From Eretmocerus hayati (lineage: Eukaryota; Arthropoda; Insecta; Hymenoptera; Aphelinidae), in the NCBI GenBank assembly GCA_029851415.1, contig CM056741.1, forward strand, positions 84,830,282 to 84,894,281: DNA of 64,000 nucleotides. The letters run 5' to 3'. The notes beneath the pieces are model-generated. The model ran no database searches. It was not told the origin of the DNA and saw only the letters and a program-made list of their open reading frames with translations. Both the position numbers and the translations under genes were made by a program. Of the stretch, positions 1 to 8,522 are shown one piece after another; positions within the stretch are counted from its first letter, which is position 1, and every line of letters begins with the position of its first letter.

Positions 1-259
1 ATTTCTCTCTTCCCATCATCACGCTTATCCAAAAGAGGAGTGCGCTCTTGACTATTACTTGGTCCGTTACCCATGTCGACAAAGGAATGAAGCATCATCA
101 CTTCTACACTCAGTTTATATATTCAGCTCATTACATTTCGATCAACATATTTTTTGTCATTGCACGCATCGCACCTCGTTCATCTTTTCTGAATGCACAG
201 ACACATACGAAAATCCGAAGAGACTCGGACGAAAAGCCTGCGCTCTGCATATACGCAAG

Positions 260-261
<2 letters not shown>

Positions 262-308
<47 letters not shown>
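262..308. repeat. (TA)n microsatellite
   Basis: Uninterrupted TA dinucleotides. The equivalent tract in copy B (about 4762-4800) is 8 bp shorter and is the only difference seen between the two repeat copies. Reading frames crossing it give Ile-Tyr runs that are not real proteins. Confidence 0.95.
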
Positions 309-312
<4 letters not shown>

Positions 313-509
313 CGACGTTGTCTTCCTGGCCGGCATCATCAAGCGTCGTCGTATTTACCACGAAGAGGAGTATAGGTAAGATAGAGCGAAAGAGGGATAA
401 AAAGAGTATACGTACGCTACGAGCTATATATATATATATATAGCTAATGCGTGCATAAGCACATCCTCTCATTTATTTTTGTTTTAAAAAAAAGTAGGGT
501 GCGTCAAAA

Positions 510-620
510 GTGATTGATCGACCCATTAATAACCCCTCTTAATCCCCCCAAAGATCGATCAATCACGGGTGACGGGTTAACACCCCCGTCGCCACGCCCA
601 CAATACCACGTGACTTCCCC
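510..620. promoter_or_regulatory. Candidate upstream control region of the capsid cluster
   Basis: An 11-bp inverted pair, GTGATTGATCG at about 510 and CGATCAATCAC at about 557, flanks a roughly 35-bp C-rich spacer. A second, imperfect dyad follows around the GGGTTAACACCC word near 573. It lies 50-150 bp before the first capsid-cluster start codon and is repeated intact in copy B. Position and symmetry suggest a promoter, protein-binding site or replication element. No TATA box or known motif was identified, so the role is inferred. Confidence 0.35.
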
Positions 621-661
621 CACCCCTCTGTCTGGACATTGGGTACCATTACGGTGCATAC

Positions 662-1198
662 ATGGATCAAGGTGGGGGTGGCGGTCGTGGGGTGAATAAT
701 GTATTCGTAGGGTCAAGAAATCAACGAGGCCACGGCATCGGCGCATTTCTAAGTGGACTCCTGAGACAGGCCATTCCATATCTTAGGAGAGGGGTTCAAG
801 CAGTTGGACGAGAAGCGTTCAAAAGTGGTTTGCATGTGCTCGACGACGTTGTCGAAAATAGAGCGTCTTTCAGAGACTCCCTCAAAAGTCGTGCCACCGA
901 GTCTGGTAAGAATCTGACCCGCAAAGCCACAGCTCACCTCACAGATATGATGGCCGGCTCTGGTTATAAAGGTTTGATGCTTCGACGAGGAGTACAGTTG
1001 AAGCGCAGTTCTCGCCCTCGACGGAAGCTCACGAGAGCCAAGAAGACTCTTAAAAGGCAGAAACAGACTCGTCCTAAACAACTGAAGAGGCTGATCAAGA
1101 AGAGAACCCGCAAAGTGACGAAACTCAAATCTCGTCGTAAAGTTTCCAAGAGGAAGAAGAGCACGAGAAAGAATAGGATAGACGATATCTTCGGCTAG
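662..1198 (+). CDS. Adenovirus PX/pVI-like basic minor virion protein (Polinton/adintovirus type)
   Basis: The predicted protein has 178 residues in three parts. Residues 1-25 are Gly-rich. Residues 26-65 form an amphipathic stretch containing GIGAFLSGLLRQAIPYLRRG. From about residue 109 to 171 there is a dense Lys/Arg tail, and the protein ends in DDIFG. Glycine-rich amphipathic helix followed by a basic tail is the pattern of PX-type minor proteins in adintoviruses and Polintons, which resemble adenovirus membrane-active and DNA-condensing core proteins. The inferred role is capsid-internal DNA binding and/or membrane disruption. The start is the first in-frame ATG after the direct repeat ends. 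The stop lies 1 bp before the capsid protein ATG, as expected for a compact viral unit. There are no stops or frameshifts. Family placement is from composition and context, not from a search. Confidence 0.72.
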   Translation: MDQGGGGGRGVNNVFVGSRNQRGHGIGAFLSGLLRQAIPYLRRGVQAVGREAFKSGLHVLDDVVENRASFRDSLKSRATESGKNLTRKATAHLTDMMAGSGYKGLMLRRGVQLKRSSRPRRKLTRAKKTLKRQKQTRPKQLKRLIKKRTRKVTKLKSRRKVSKRKKSTRKNRIDDIFG

Positions 1199-1199
1199 A

Positions 1200-2513
1200 A
1201 TGGCTTTCTTACATCAAGCGAGTTGCGAGTGCATCAAGTCAGAGGTCGATCTTTTCACGCTACCCATGACCCAAACCACCATCGAGGGGTCGTCTTGTGT
1301 GGAATACAAGCCTGTCAGCAGCTTATCCGACCAATCGCCTATAGAGTTCCAAATTGCAGGCACCGGAGAAGATTACTTGGATTTGGCTCACACGATGCTC
1401 AAACTCAACGTGCAAATCACTCCGTATGTACAAGCAGACGATAAGAAGGTGGCACCCGTGAACAATTTCATGCATTCGCTCTTCAGTCAAGTCGATATCT
1501 ACTTCAATCAAAAACTCGTTTCCCCGGCCAACAATGCATACCCCTACCGGGCATACATTGAAACTCTGCTGAATTACGGTCCCGACGCCAAGGAGTCACA
1601 TCTTACCACAGCTTTGTGGGCTGCTGATGAAGCAGGGGCGATGGACGAGTTACCGGGGACTGAAAAAAATGATGGTTTGATCACGCGTCAAAGCTACACC
1701 AGTGGTGGTAAAGTTATAGACCTACTGGGCCATCTGCATGCGGATGTCTTTAACCAAAATAGACTCCTCCTCAACGGAGTGGACATCAGAATCAGACTCG
1801 TTCGTACAAAGGACGCTTTTTGCTTGATGGATGCGTCAGAAAGCAAATACAGCGTTCATATTTCTGAAGCTACACTTCTGGTACGTCGCACAAAAATCAA
1901 TCCAGCTGTGCTGATTGCTCATGCCAAAGCTTTGGCCACCACCACAGCTAAATACCCCATTACGCGTGTCGAGGTGAAATCATTTACGCTGCACAGTGGA
2001 ATACTCGGCGATTGTTTGGACAATGTTATCCTCGGCCCACTTCCAAAACGTATCATCGTTGGATTCGTGGATACGAAAGCTTTCAACGGCGATAGGAAGA
2101 AAAATCCGTTCAATTTCCAAAATTATTCCATCAACCATCTCTCGCTTTACGTGGATGGGAAGCAGGTACCCAGCAAACCGTTACAACCAAGCTTCAAAGC
2201 TACATCTCCTCTCTACATCGAATCGTATCACACTCTTTTCTCCGGTACCGGAATTCATTTCTTGAATGAAGGTATGGGTATCGATAGAGGTGACTACCCT
2301 AATGGATATTGTCTCTTCGCTTTCGATCTGACTCCCGATATGTCGGCTCATTGTGGCACCCACTGGTCGCTGGTTCGACACGGCAATGTACGAATTGAGG
2401 TACGGTTCGACGCAGCCCTAACAGAAACCATCAATTGTATAGTATACACCGAATTCGATAATGTTATAGAAATAGACTCGACGCGTCAGGTGATCGTTGA
2501 CTATGCGTCTTAG
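1200..2513 (+). CDS. Double jelly-roll major capsid protein (hexon-like), Polinton/Maverick-adintovirus type
   Basis: This is an intact 437-residue reading frame. It resembles the arthropod and nematode proteins annotated as 'F54H12.2-like', which are recognised as major capsid proteins of Polinton/Maverick elements. Features consistent with that family are an N-terminal segment with SDQSPIEFQIAGTGEDYLDL, a central part with HADVFNQNRLLLNGVDIRIR, and a C-terminal part with GYCLFAFDLTPDMSAHC and a run of beta-strand-like stretches. The protein would assemble as pseudo-hexameric capsomers forming the icosahedral shell. It begins 1 bp after the PX-like stop, and the next frame opens 3 bp after its stop, so the three genes look co-transcribed or tightly packed. 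The frame has no disabling lesion, unlike almost every other coding relic here, which argues for recent acquisition or retained function. Confidence 0.8.
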   Translation: MAFLHQASCECIKSEVDLFTLPMTQTTIEGSSCVEYKPVSSLSDQSPIEFQIAGTGEDYLDLAHTMLKLNVQITPYVQADDKKVAPVNNFMHSLFSQVDIYFNQKLVSPANNAYPYRAYIETLLNYGPDAKESHLTTALWAADEAGAMDELPGTEKNDGLITRQSYTSGGKVIDLLGHLHADVFNQNRLLLNGVDIRIRLVRTKDAFCLMDASESKYSVHISEATLLVRRTKINPAVLIAHAKALATTTAKYPITRVEVKSFTLHSGILGDCLDNVILGPLPKRIIVGFVDTKAFNGDRKKNPFNFQNYSINHLSLYVDGKQVPSKPLQPSFKATSPLYIESYHTLFSGTGIHFLNEGMGIDRGDYPNGYCLFAFDLTPDMSAHCGTHWSLVRHGNVRIEVRFDAALTETINCIVYTEFDNVIEIDSTRQVIVDYAS

Positions 2514-2516
2514 ATC

Positions 2517-3431
2517 ATGCGCATCAACTCTGCGCAACCCCTTCTGCGCGCACCTCAAGCTCCTCCTCTTACACCATGGAGAGGCATCCTACCGTTACTC
2601 GTTCAAACTGTTCAACGGTTAGTCATTTCCGGAAAGTCGTTGCGCGCGTTTCGACCGACTCCACCCTTTCGTTGCCGAGAGCCACTCAACATCAAAATGG
2701 AGCACGACGATTTTATCATCGATATTCAAGCGTTCCACGACAAAGAAGGGGCGTTTTTACCAAAGGAGATTGCTATCGTGGCTCTCGATGGCAATTTCTC
2801 GTCGCACTGGATCGTCAAACCACCGTATCCATTCAACGAACTGAGCAGCAGTTTAATTGCGACAAATTCATATCTCATGGTTAAACACCATGCGTTAGAG
2901 TGGTATACTGGGGAATCCATCCTCGAAGATGTTTACAGAACTCTCCGCACCATTTGCAGTGGCGCTCAGAATATTTACGTGCGCGGGTATCAAAAAGTCA
3001 GACTGTTGGAAGGTGTGCTGGGCAGACAAGTGATCAACCTTGAAGACTACAGTTGTCCCTCTTTCAAAGCTCTGGCCCATTTTGACAAACAATATTGTAC
3101 CTACCACGGCGCAAGACAAGGATTCGCCTGTTCGGTGCTATATGTCTATAGACTACGATCTTGGATACGAAAACAGTTACGTAAAGCAGCCATCCACGAA
3201 ACTAAGAATAAACCGACCGTTGCAAGCGCCCTAGAAAAATCCGTCGACGCGGCGAAGACCGGAGAGGGGGTAGTCGAACCCCTTTACTCCAAGCCTTACG
3301 ATGAACACTCTCCAGATTCTGAGGGCGCTCCAGCACATCCGAGCAGCAACAGTTGGGGTTTACCCCGCAGACCGGATACCCCGCGTGTGGACGCGACCAA
3401 CCTGTGTCGTAGCGAACGTGCAAAACCATAA
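2517..3431 (+). CDS. Conserved Polinton-associated protein of unknown function
   Basis: Open frame of 304 codons starting 3 bp after the capsid stop. The first 60 codons are Pro/Arg-rich and unlike the rest. A better start is the ATG at 2697, followed by an acidic region and DIIDIQAFHDKEG-like sequence (exactly FIIDIQAFHD), giving 244 residues. The core contains YVRGYQKVRLLEGVLGRQ and a Cys/His-containing segment ending in a basic YRLRSWIRKQL stretch. The tail is Pro/Ser-rich. I recall similar proteins in arthropod genomes next to Polinton-type capsid genes but know no proven function. An RNase H/exonuclease-like fold is possible and unproven. The last ~130 bp overlap exon 1 of the protease in another frame. 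The frame is intact. Confidence 0.6.
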   Translation: MRINSAQPLLRAPQAPPLTPWRGILPLLVQTVQRLVISGKSLRAFRPTPPFRCREPLNIKMEHDDFIIDIQAFHDKEGAFLPKEIAIVALDGNFSSHWIVKPPYPFNELSSSLIATNSYLMVKHHALEWYTGESILEDVYRTLRTICSGAQNIYVRGYQKVRLLEGVLGRQVINLEDYSCPSFKALAHFDKQYCTYHGARQGFACSVLYVYRLRSWIRKQLRKAAIHETKNKPTVASALEKSVDAAKTGEGVVEPLYSKPYDEHSPDSEGAPAHPSSNSWGLPRRPDTPRVDATNLCRSERAKP

Positions 3432-3918
3432 CCTTCCAGGTTCATACTCTACCATCATCATCATTCTCACGAATAAAAAATCAGGAGCAGTTATAAAACA
3501 ATCATTGTAACTCGCAGGTTCACACTGGCAAGCATTCTGGGTGGATAAAAATGGACGCGGCGTGTTTTTCGACAGCTACGGGGAGCCACCCTCAGTCAGT
3601 CATCATATTACTCGACTCAAGAGAAACTGCACGTACTTCACATGGAACCAGCGACAACTACAGTCTATTGACTCAAGTGTGTGTGGACAGTATTGTGTTG
3701 TGTTTCTGTATTATATGTCCTATTATAATTCTCTCGACGATTTTTTATCTATGTTCTCGTCAGATGCTCGAAACAATGATAAAATATGTGTGAGAATCTT
3801 CAAAAAAATCATGGAGAAAAAGAAAAAGAAAAAGAAAAATGTAAGTACTTCCCGGAAGGGGCACTTTTACTGTATTCAAGCTTGTAAATCAAAATCTTGT
3901 GAAACAAATGTTGCGTGA
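3301..3918 (+). CDS. Adenain-type cysteine protease (capsid maturation), spliced
   Basis: Exon 1 is 3301-3439 and exon 2 is 3518-3918, about 179 residues in total. Exon 1 carries GVYPADRIPRVW and a small-residue segment typical of the N-terminus of adenovirus-like (C5) proteases. Exon 2 opens with the catalytic His in SHWQAFWVD, then the FFDSYGEPP acidic region, and then the Gln-to-Cys block LQSIDSSVCGQYC, with oxyanion Gln and nucleophile Cys. Without splicing the frame is closed by TAA at 3508-3510. Removing the GT-AG intron joins a phase-1 codon exactly before the His motif. Exon 1 overlaps the 3' end of the preceding gene in another frame. Exon 2 ends in a Lys-rich run followed at 3840 by a strong donor-like GTAAGTA, so a further 3' exon replacing the last ~26 codons is possible. 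The enzyme would cleave virion precursors. Confidence 0.8.
3440..3517 (+). other. 78-bp GT-AG intron inside the viral protease gene
   Basis: It starts GTTCATAC and ends AACTCGCAG. The exon before it ends CTTCCAG and the exon after it begins GTTCACACTGG, so the intron start resembles the following exon start. Removal restores the frame in phase 1 and avoids the in-frame TAA at 3508-3510. Length and signals fit short arthropod introns. Splicing has not been observed directly. Confidence 0.75.
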
Positions 3919-4283
3919 AAAAGATCGAACTGAAATTAATACTGAGAATGAACGTGTCATTATAAGACGGAAAATTGAAGCCAAATTTACTCTATAAGCG
4001 TTAGCATACACATATGTCGGTGACTGAATCTCGAAGCTCGTAGGAACACTCTTTTAAGTTAGGTGAACTTCCTCATGTTGAACTTACCTTAAGTATATTC
4101 AAGGACATCATTTCAATCGGAGCAGTATTATCAGCCTATAATGTAAGAAAACTCCATCTCTCTCATCTAGTTCATCGTATGTAATCATGCGTAGTATAAT
4201 CATTTATATAGAGTTGAATATAAGGATCCTACATTTTACCAGTATAATCATATATGTAAAAGTGTGCTTTTGATTTGTGTGCC

Positions 4284-4289
4284 AATAAA
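4284..4289 (+). terminator. Polyadenylation signal AATAAA
   Basis: AATAAA follows about 365 bp of gene-free AT-rich DNA after the protease. It is suitably placed to end the plus-strand capsid-cluster transcript before the convergent small gene at 4371-4574. It is a single hexamer in AT-rich DNA, so confidence is moderate. Confidence 0.45.
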
Positions 4290-4370
4290 GATAAGCTTTT
4301 ACCAATCGACTCTCATCAATAGCGAATTACCACTTTCCAGTGAAAATACATACCTTTTCTACATCACTAT

Positions 4371-4574
4371 CTATGGATCATAGTCTCCAAACTTTCTATA
4401 CGTGTCGTAATTTTTTAATTTTTGATATTCTCCTTTATCCGGGTATTTTTTAGTCTCGTGGACTACGGGTTTTTGCTTATACTCTTTCCACTCAGATGGA
4501 ATTTCTCTCTTCCCATCATCACGCTTATCCAAAAGAGGAGTGCGCTCTTGACTATTACTTGGTCCGTTACCCAT
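4371..4574 (-). CDS. Small charged protein with N-myristoylation-like start
   Basis: The minus-strand frame from the ATG at 4572-4574 encodes about 67 residues beginning MGNGPSNSQERTPLL. The Met-Gly-Asn start with Ser at position 6-7 is a classic N-myristoylation context, and ERTPLL looks like an acidic dileucine sorting motif. The rest is rich in Lys, Tyr and Asp, ending FGDYDP, with no membrane segment. An upstream in-frame ATG would add 9 residues. It is divergent from the PX-like gene of the next unit and shares the repeat region as a likely bidirectional promoter. The same N-terminal part is present at 1-74 in copy A, running out of the window. I do not recognise a family. It may be a membrane-targeted viral accessory protein. 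Confidence 0.4.
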   Translation of the reverse strand: MGNGPSNSQERTPLLDKRDDGKREIPSEWKEYKQKPVVHETKKYPDKGEYQKLKNYDTYRKFGDYDP

Positions 4575-4759
4575 GTCGACAAAGGAATGAAGCATCATCA
4601 CTTCTACACTCAGTTTATATATTCAGCTCATTACATTTCGATCAACATATTTTTTGTCATTGCACGCATCGCACCTCGTTCATCTTTTCTGAATGCACAG
4701 ACACATACGAAAATCCGAAGAGACTCGGACGAAAAGCCTGCGCTCTGCATATACGCAAG

Positions 4760-4804
<45 letters not shown>

Positions 4805-5144
4805 CGACGTTGTCTTCCTGGCCGGCATCATCAAGCGTCGTCGTATTTACCACGAAGAGGAGTATAGGTAAGATAGAGCGAAAGAGGGATAAAAAGAGTA
4901 TACGTACGCTACGAGCTATATATATATATATATAGCTAATGCGTGCATAAGCACATCCTCTCATTTATTTTTGTTTTAAAAAAAAGTAGGGTGCGTCAAA
5001 AGTGATTGATCGACCCATTAATAACCCCTCTTAATCCCCCCAAAGATCGATCAATCACGGGTGACGGGTTAACACCCCCGTCGCCACGCCCACAATACCA
5101 CGTGACTTCCCCCACCCCTCTGTCTGGACATTGGGTACCATTAC
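4501..5144. repeat. Direct repeat, copy B
   Basis: Second copy of the repeat at 1-652, same orientation, exactly one 4,500-bp period later. It includes the full control region but stops where the PX-like gene would begin and joins AT-rich DNA with a pyrimidine-rich CAG acceptor-like site at 5191-5200. It therefore marks the right breakpoint of the virus-derived unit. Confidence 0.9.
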
Positions 5145-5300
5145 TACTGTGGTTGTTTTTTAATTTCATAAGATTTGTTTTTGTTTCTCGCTTGTTTCAG
5201 GGCTGAAATGTACTGACGGGGCCCCCTGGGAAGTCCTTCCTAAGTAGTCACACGTTTTTATTGGCGAAGGTAGCAGGATCGTTGGTGCAGGCCAGGCGCA

Positions 5301-6741
5301 ATGGAGGCAGAAAATATGGACGATGTGCAAGCTGCAGAGATGCAATTAGATTTGGACAAAAAATTGGGCCGTTTTTTCTATAATAGCAGTATACCATTTA
5401 GAGCATCAGAATCACAGTATTTGTTGGATTTCACAAAAACATTGCAACGCACTCCTTTGGAAGTTCTCGACTACCGACCACCTGATCGGAAGATCATCGG
5501 AGGCCCGATTTTAAACCTCATCCGTGACGAAAATACCGAGAACAAAAGTATTTACTTAGTTGGCACACGCGCATGTGGTGTTGTGGATGCATGGAGGAAT
5601 ACAGCGGAGAAAAGACTCTTTTCAACATATTCTGTGAGGAATGCTAACATTCCCAACACTTTCCTAGCTTACAGAGATATTTCGACAGAGCGTGAATTTG
5701 CAGATAACTTGTTGAGAATATCACAAGCAGTTGTTGCCTTGGCATATTGATTATTCGAAATAATCATTGAATCATTCGTGTGTGATAATGATCGCAGACT
5801 GGTAAAGGCTATGCTACTGCTTAGGACAATCGAGGATCGACCGATGCTAGTAACAACTTGCTCCAGTCACAGCGCGGACTTGATCATTATACACTTCGCA
5901 CATCCTGATCAAGTTACCAAAGTGAGAATGTTGGCAGATTTTTTTCAAGAGGCCAAGATACCATAAATTCTTGGAGGAATTAGGAGGGACTGCAATACAG
6001 AACTTCCCTCCTTGGAAATTCCGTTACTTGAGAGACACCTGCTTGACTTTGTTGAATAATTACGAGAATCTCCGCGTAATTTGTGCAAGGCCAGATGAGC
6101 TTATGGATAATGAAGTATCTAATATTGTCATGAACGATGTGGATTTTCTTGCGTGGATAAGGTATATCGTAGACTGCTTGACCCCCGTATGTGTCCACAT
6201 TGATCACTGTCAAAGTCCGAAGGCAAGCGTCGCTGATGCTATCCAAGGGTGGCCTTATCTCGCTGTTCATCAAGACTTACTTATCCTAGTCCAGCAAAGG
6301 ATGACTATATTGGAGAGGCAAGGAACTGCTCATGTTGGGTACTTAGCGAATTTGCTTCACCCAACATACAGAGGAACGTTCTCGAACGCTGATCAGAGGC
6401 GAATCGCTGGAGTTTGTTTCGTGAGGCATTTTCCCGACGCTCTTGGCGAATGACGAGACTTCCGAGCCAGAAACAACGAGTATTGGCAACTAGCCGAAGA
6501 CACTGCTGACGATCCAATGTCATATTGGGCAACCGTGGGGCTACGCTATCCACGGCTGAGCGCGTGTGCCATGGAGTTGATGCTTATTCCTGCTTCTACA
6601 GCGCTTCTTGAGGCCTTGTTCTCGCACTGGGGCCATATCCACTTTCCTATGAGGAATCGTTTAGGAGATGACAAATCCAGTTGGCTTGTTGACATACACT
6701 ACTCATCGAGACATGAAAACGTGTCCGTTCGCCCAGGTTAA
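5301..6741 (+). pseudogene. hAT-family transposase pseudogene (DUF659/hATC type)
   Basis: Four pieces in different frames read as one damaged hAT transposase. 5301-5750 has LGRFFYNSSIPFRASESQ, typical of the region before the RNase H-like core. 5778-5966 carries TCSSHSADLIIIHFA, the usual Cys-x-x-His block. 5971-6453 has the W-rich helical insertion and a LLHPTYRG motif. 6517-6741 has the C-terminal dimerisation region IPASTALLEALFSHWG followed by MRNRL. Stops after 5750, 5966 and 6453 and shifts between pieces show it is dead, unless unseen introns join them. No zinc finger, terminal repeats or target duplication were found. A domesticated, spliced gene is a less likely alternative. Confidence 0.7.
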
Positions 6742-7846
6742 GACGATAGTCTACTCTACGACCGAGTCTTATGTAAATTCAATCATTCCCTCCCATTATC
6801 CAGGGTGTATATCGGACCTTATAATCCTTAGAACGTCCTCGTTGGTCTTGAAAAGTTATTGTATCCTTAGCGAGTCCTTTTTCTCATGGCGTGGTCCTTA
6901 CTTATATGAAATTTTGAGGCAAAAAAATATATGTTTCCGTTCCAAATTGTAAAAGTGCATGCTGACCCTATTGGTAGCAAGCTAGGGAGGACTTGAGAAC
7001 ATTTACCGTCTCTGTACATTTTTATTTTATTGTTTGAAAGAGGAGGTTGCACGCAGCTAGGGCCAGTAATTTTTTTTGGCAAAATCTTCATTATCTCCCA
7101 TGGCAATGCATCAGCCAATAAAAGCTTTTCAAGTTTAGAGAACTATCAGTTTTTAGTAGAACATAGAAACCTTGGTATAACTCCGACAGTAATTGTTGTA
7201 TTCAGAAATTCATCGTCCAAGCAGAAGGATACTTTTATTAAAATATCAAGATCTTTGCGCTGGTGGTAACTGTTAGAACACTGCAGATCCTAGCTTTCGC
7301 ATGAATGATGGTAGAAAGTTGTTTTGAGAATGTTATTGAGTATCCAAAACTAAGTCCTTTACATTTCTGAATTTGGCAAATGAAAAGGCCTTAGAAAGTT
7401 CCTCTTCGCCTCGCAGAATTTCCGAGGGACACCTTGATTATTATACATTCAATCATACAATAGCTATCACTCGCAATTCTTCTATTGAGTATCAAGATCA
7501 CTATTTTCTTAAGAGGATAGAGATAATCGCTGACTGTAGAAGAAGGGATGAGGATGGTCATGAATCAATTCCACTACGTTTTTGTTCATTGTGGATGATT
7601 TTAAATCAACTGTATCACAATCATATACAAAAACATGCATGTATATGCCTCGAAGCCAATGAGAGGGTTAAGTTAGTACGTATTCAAGCAGTCGCACCAA
7701 ATGCATACCGTAGAATATTATAATATAGATCTTCCATCCACGTCTCTGTTCACAGAATTCTAACTCGTCTTCTTCGATTTCGTGATTTTAAGTGTATTCA
7801 TGTGTATGTAAAAATCGACAAAGGACTTTTGATGAAATGAAATTGC
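6742..7846. other. Gene-poor interval
   Basis: AT-rich sequence after the hAT relic. Two open stretches (7030-7269 and 7373-7723, both +) encode 79 and 116 residues without recognisable motifs. They may be fragments of a decayed element. No repeat structure was noticed. Confidence 0.4.
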
Positions 7847-7848
7847 TA

Positions 7849-8090
7849 TGTACATTCGGCGGTAGTTGATTCTTTCCGACGTCAGACCGAGTATGCCGAT
7901 CACAACAAAAAGTTGTGAGTGAGGTTTTCGACGCGCGTGTGCAGGAATCCAACTCTGATAACATGTGGAACACGCGCGTATCTCCGCGACGACGAAGCGT
8001 ACCGCCGATTTCGGGACTCCTCACAACTTATTATTGTGATCGGCATACTCGGTCGGATGTCGGAAAGAATCAACTACCGCCAAGTGTACA
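7849..8090. mobile_element. 242-bp MITE with TA target duplication
   Basis: Terminal inverted repeats of roughly 75 bp start TGTACATTCGGCGGTAGTTG and mirror at the right end. TA lies directly outside both ends (7847-7848, 8091-8092). The GC-rich middle contains CGCGCGTGT words. TA duplications point to mobilisation by a Tc1/mariner-type transposase. It has no coding capacity. Confidence 0.75.
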
Positions 8091-8195
8091 TACGACACAG
8101 GAGTATAATTAAATTATAGCTGAACTATATCAATCCTACTATGTATTAAAGAAAGTTTTCCGTCTGCGGTATTTTAGATACACTACTCTCTCCGT

Positions 8196-8522
8196 ATCCA
8201 TCAGTGAGAATCCACTGAACTTCAGTGCATTACGGATCAACTTTGACTGATGACTTCAGTGCATATGCACTGAAGTCATCAGTGACCCTCACTGAAATTT
8301 CAGTGACCTCGAGGGTCGGACGGGTCCTGATCACTGAAGTTTCAGTGAGGGTCACTGAAGAATCAGTGAGATAATTCACTGAAACTTCAGTGACGTCGGG
8401 GGTCGGACGGGTCCTGATCACTGAAGTTTCAGTGAGTGTCACTGAAGCTTCAGTGAGTATCACTGATTGATCAGTGAGCTTCACTGATTCACCAGTGAGA
8501 ATTTCCACTGAAATTTCAGCGA
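8196..8522. repeat. Left subterminal array of TCACTGA-N-TCAGTGA short palindromes
   Basis: About ten short inverted units, each CACTGA, a 4-7 bp centre (AGTT, AACT, AGCT, TTGA and similar), then TCAGTG, follow one another at roughly 20-40 bp spacing, with two GGACGGGTCCTGATC spacers. The open frame across it, full of TETSV-like repeats, is a by-product of the motif. It may bind a transposase or form hairpins. Confidence 0.8.

Larger units (their letters stand above)
1..652. repeat. Direct repeat, copy A (flanks the capsid-gene unit)
   Basis: This stretch recurs in the same orientation at 4501-5144. By eye the copies are identical except that the (TA)n tract is 8 bp longer here. The repeat probably continues left of the window. 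Similarity stops at 652, ten bases before the start codon of the PX-like gene, where copy B runs into unrelated sequence. The unit contains the 5' part of a minus-strand small gene (complete only at copy B), the TA microsatellite, a second short TA palindrome near 422-444, and a GC-rich inverted-repeat segment just upstream of the capsid genes. Near identity implies a very recent duplication, a recombination product or an assembly artefact. Confidence 0.9.

Noticed and set aside
131..472. Open frames across the TA tracts encoding Ile-Tyr runs (both repeat copies)
   Set aside because: They are translations of the microsatellite and short flanks, present in several frames on both strands.
1..5144. 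LTR retrotransposon interpretation of the direct repeats
   Set aside because: No TG..CA ends, primer-binding site or gag-pol between them; the enclosed genes are virion genes of a DNA virus/Polinton type.
1..5144. Complete Polinton or virus genome
   Set aside because: No DNA polymerase B, retroviral-type integrase, packaging ATPase, penton or inverted termini are visible; only a partial gene set is present.
8230..8508. Frame with regular Thr-Glu-Ser-Val repeats (and mirror at 18551-18829)
   Set aside because: Caused by the TCAGTGA palindrome array; identical frames on opposite strands in the two arms; no start context or domain.
8196..8522. CRISPR-like array of short palindromic repeats
   Set aside because: Units are palindromes with no conserved long repeat or unique 30-bp spacers, lie inside a eukaryotic transposon end, and are mirrored in the other arm.
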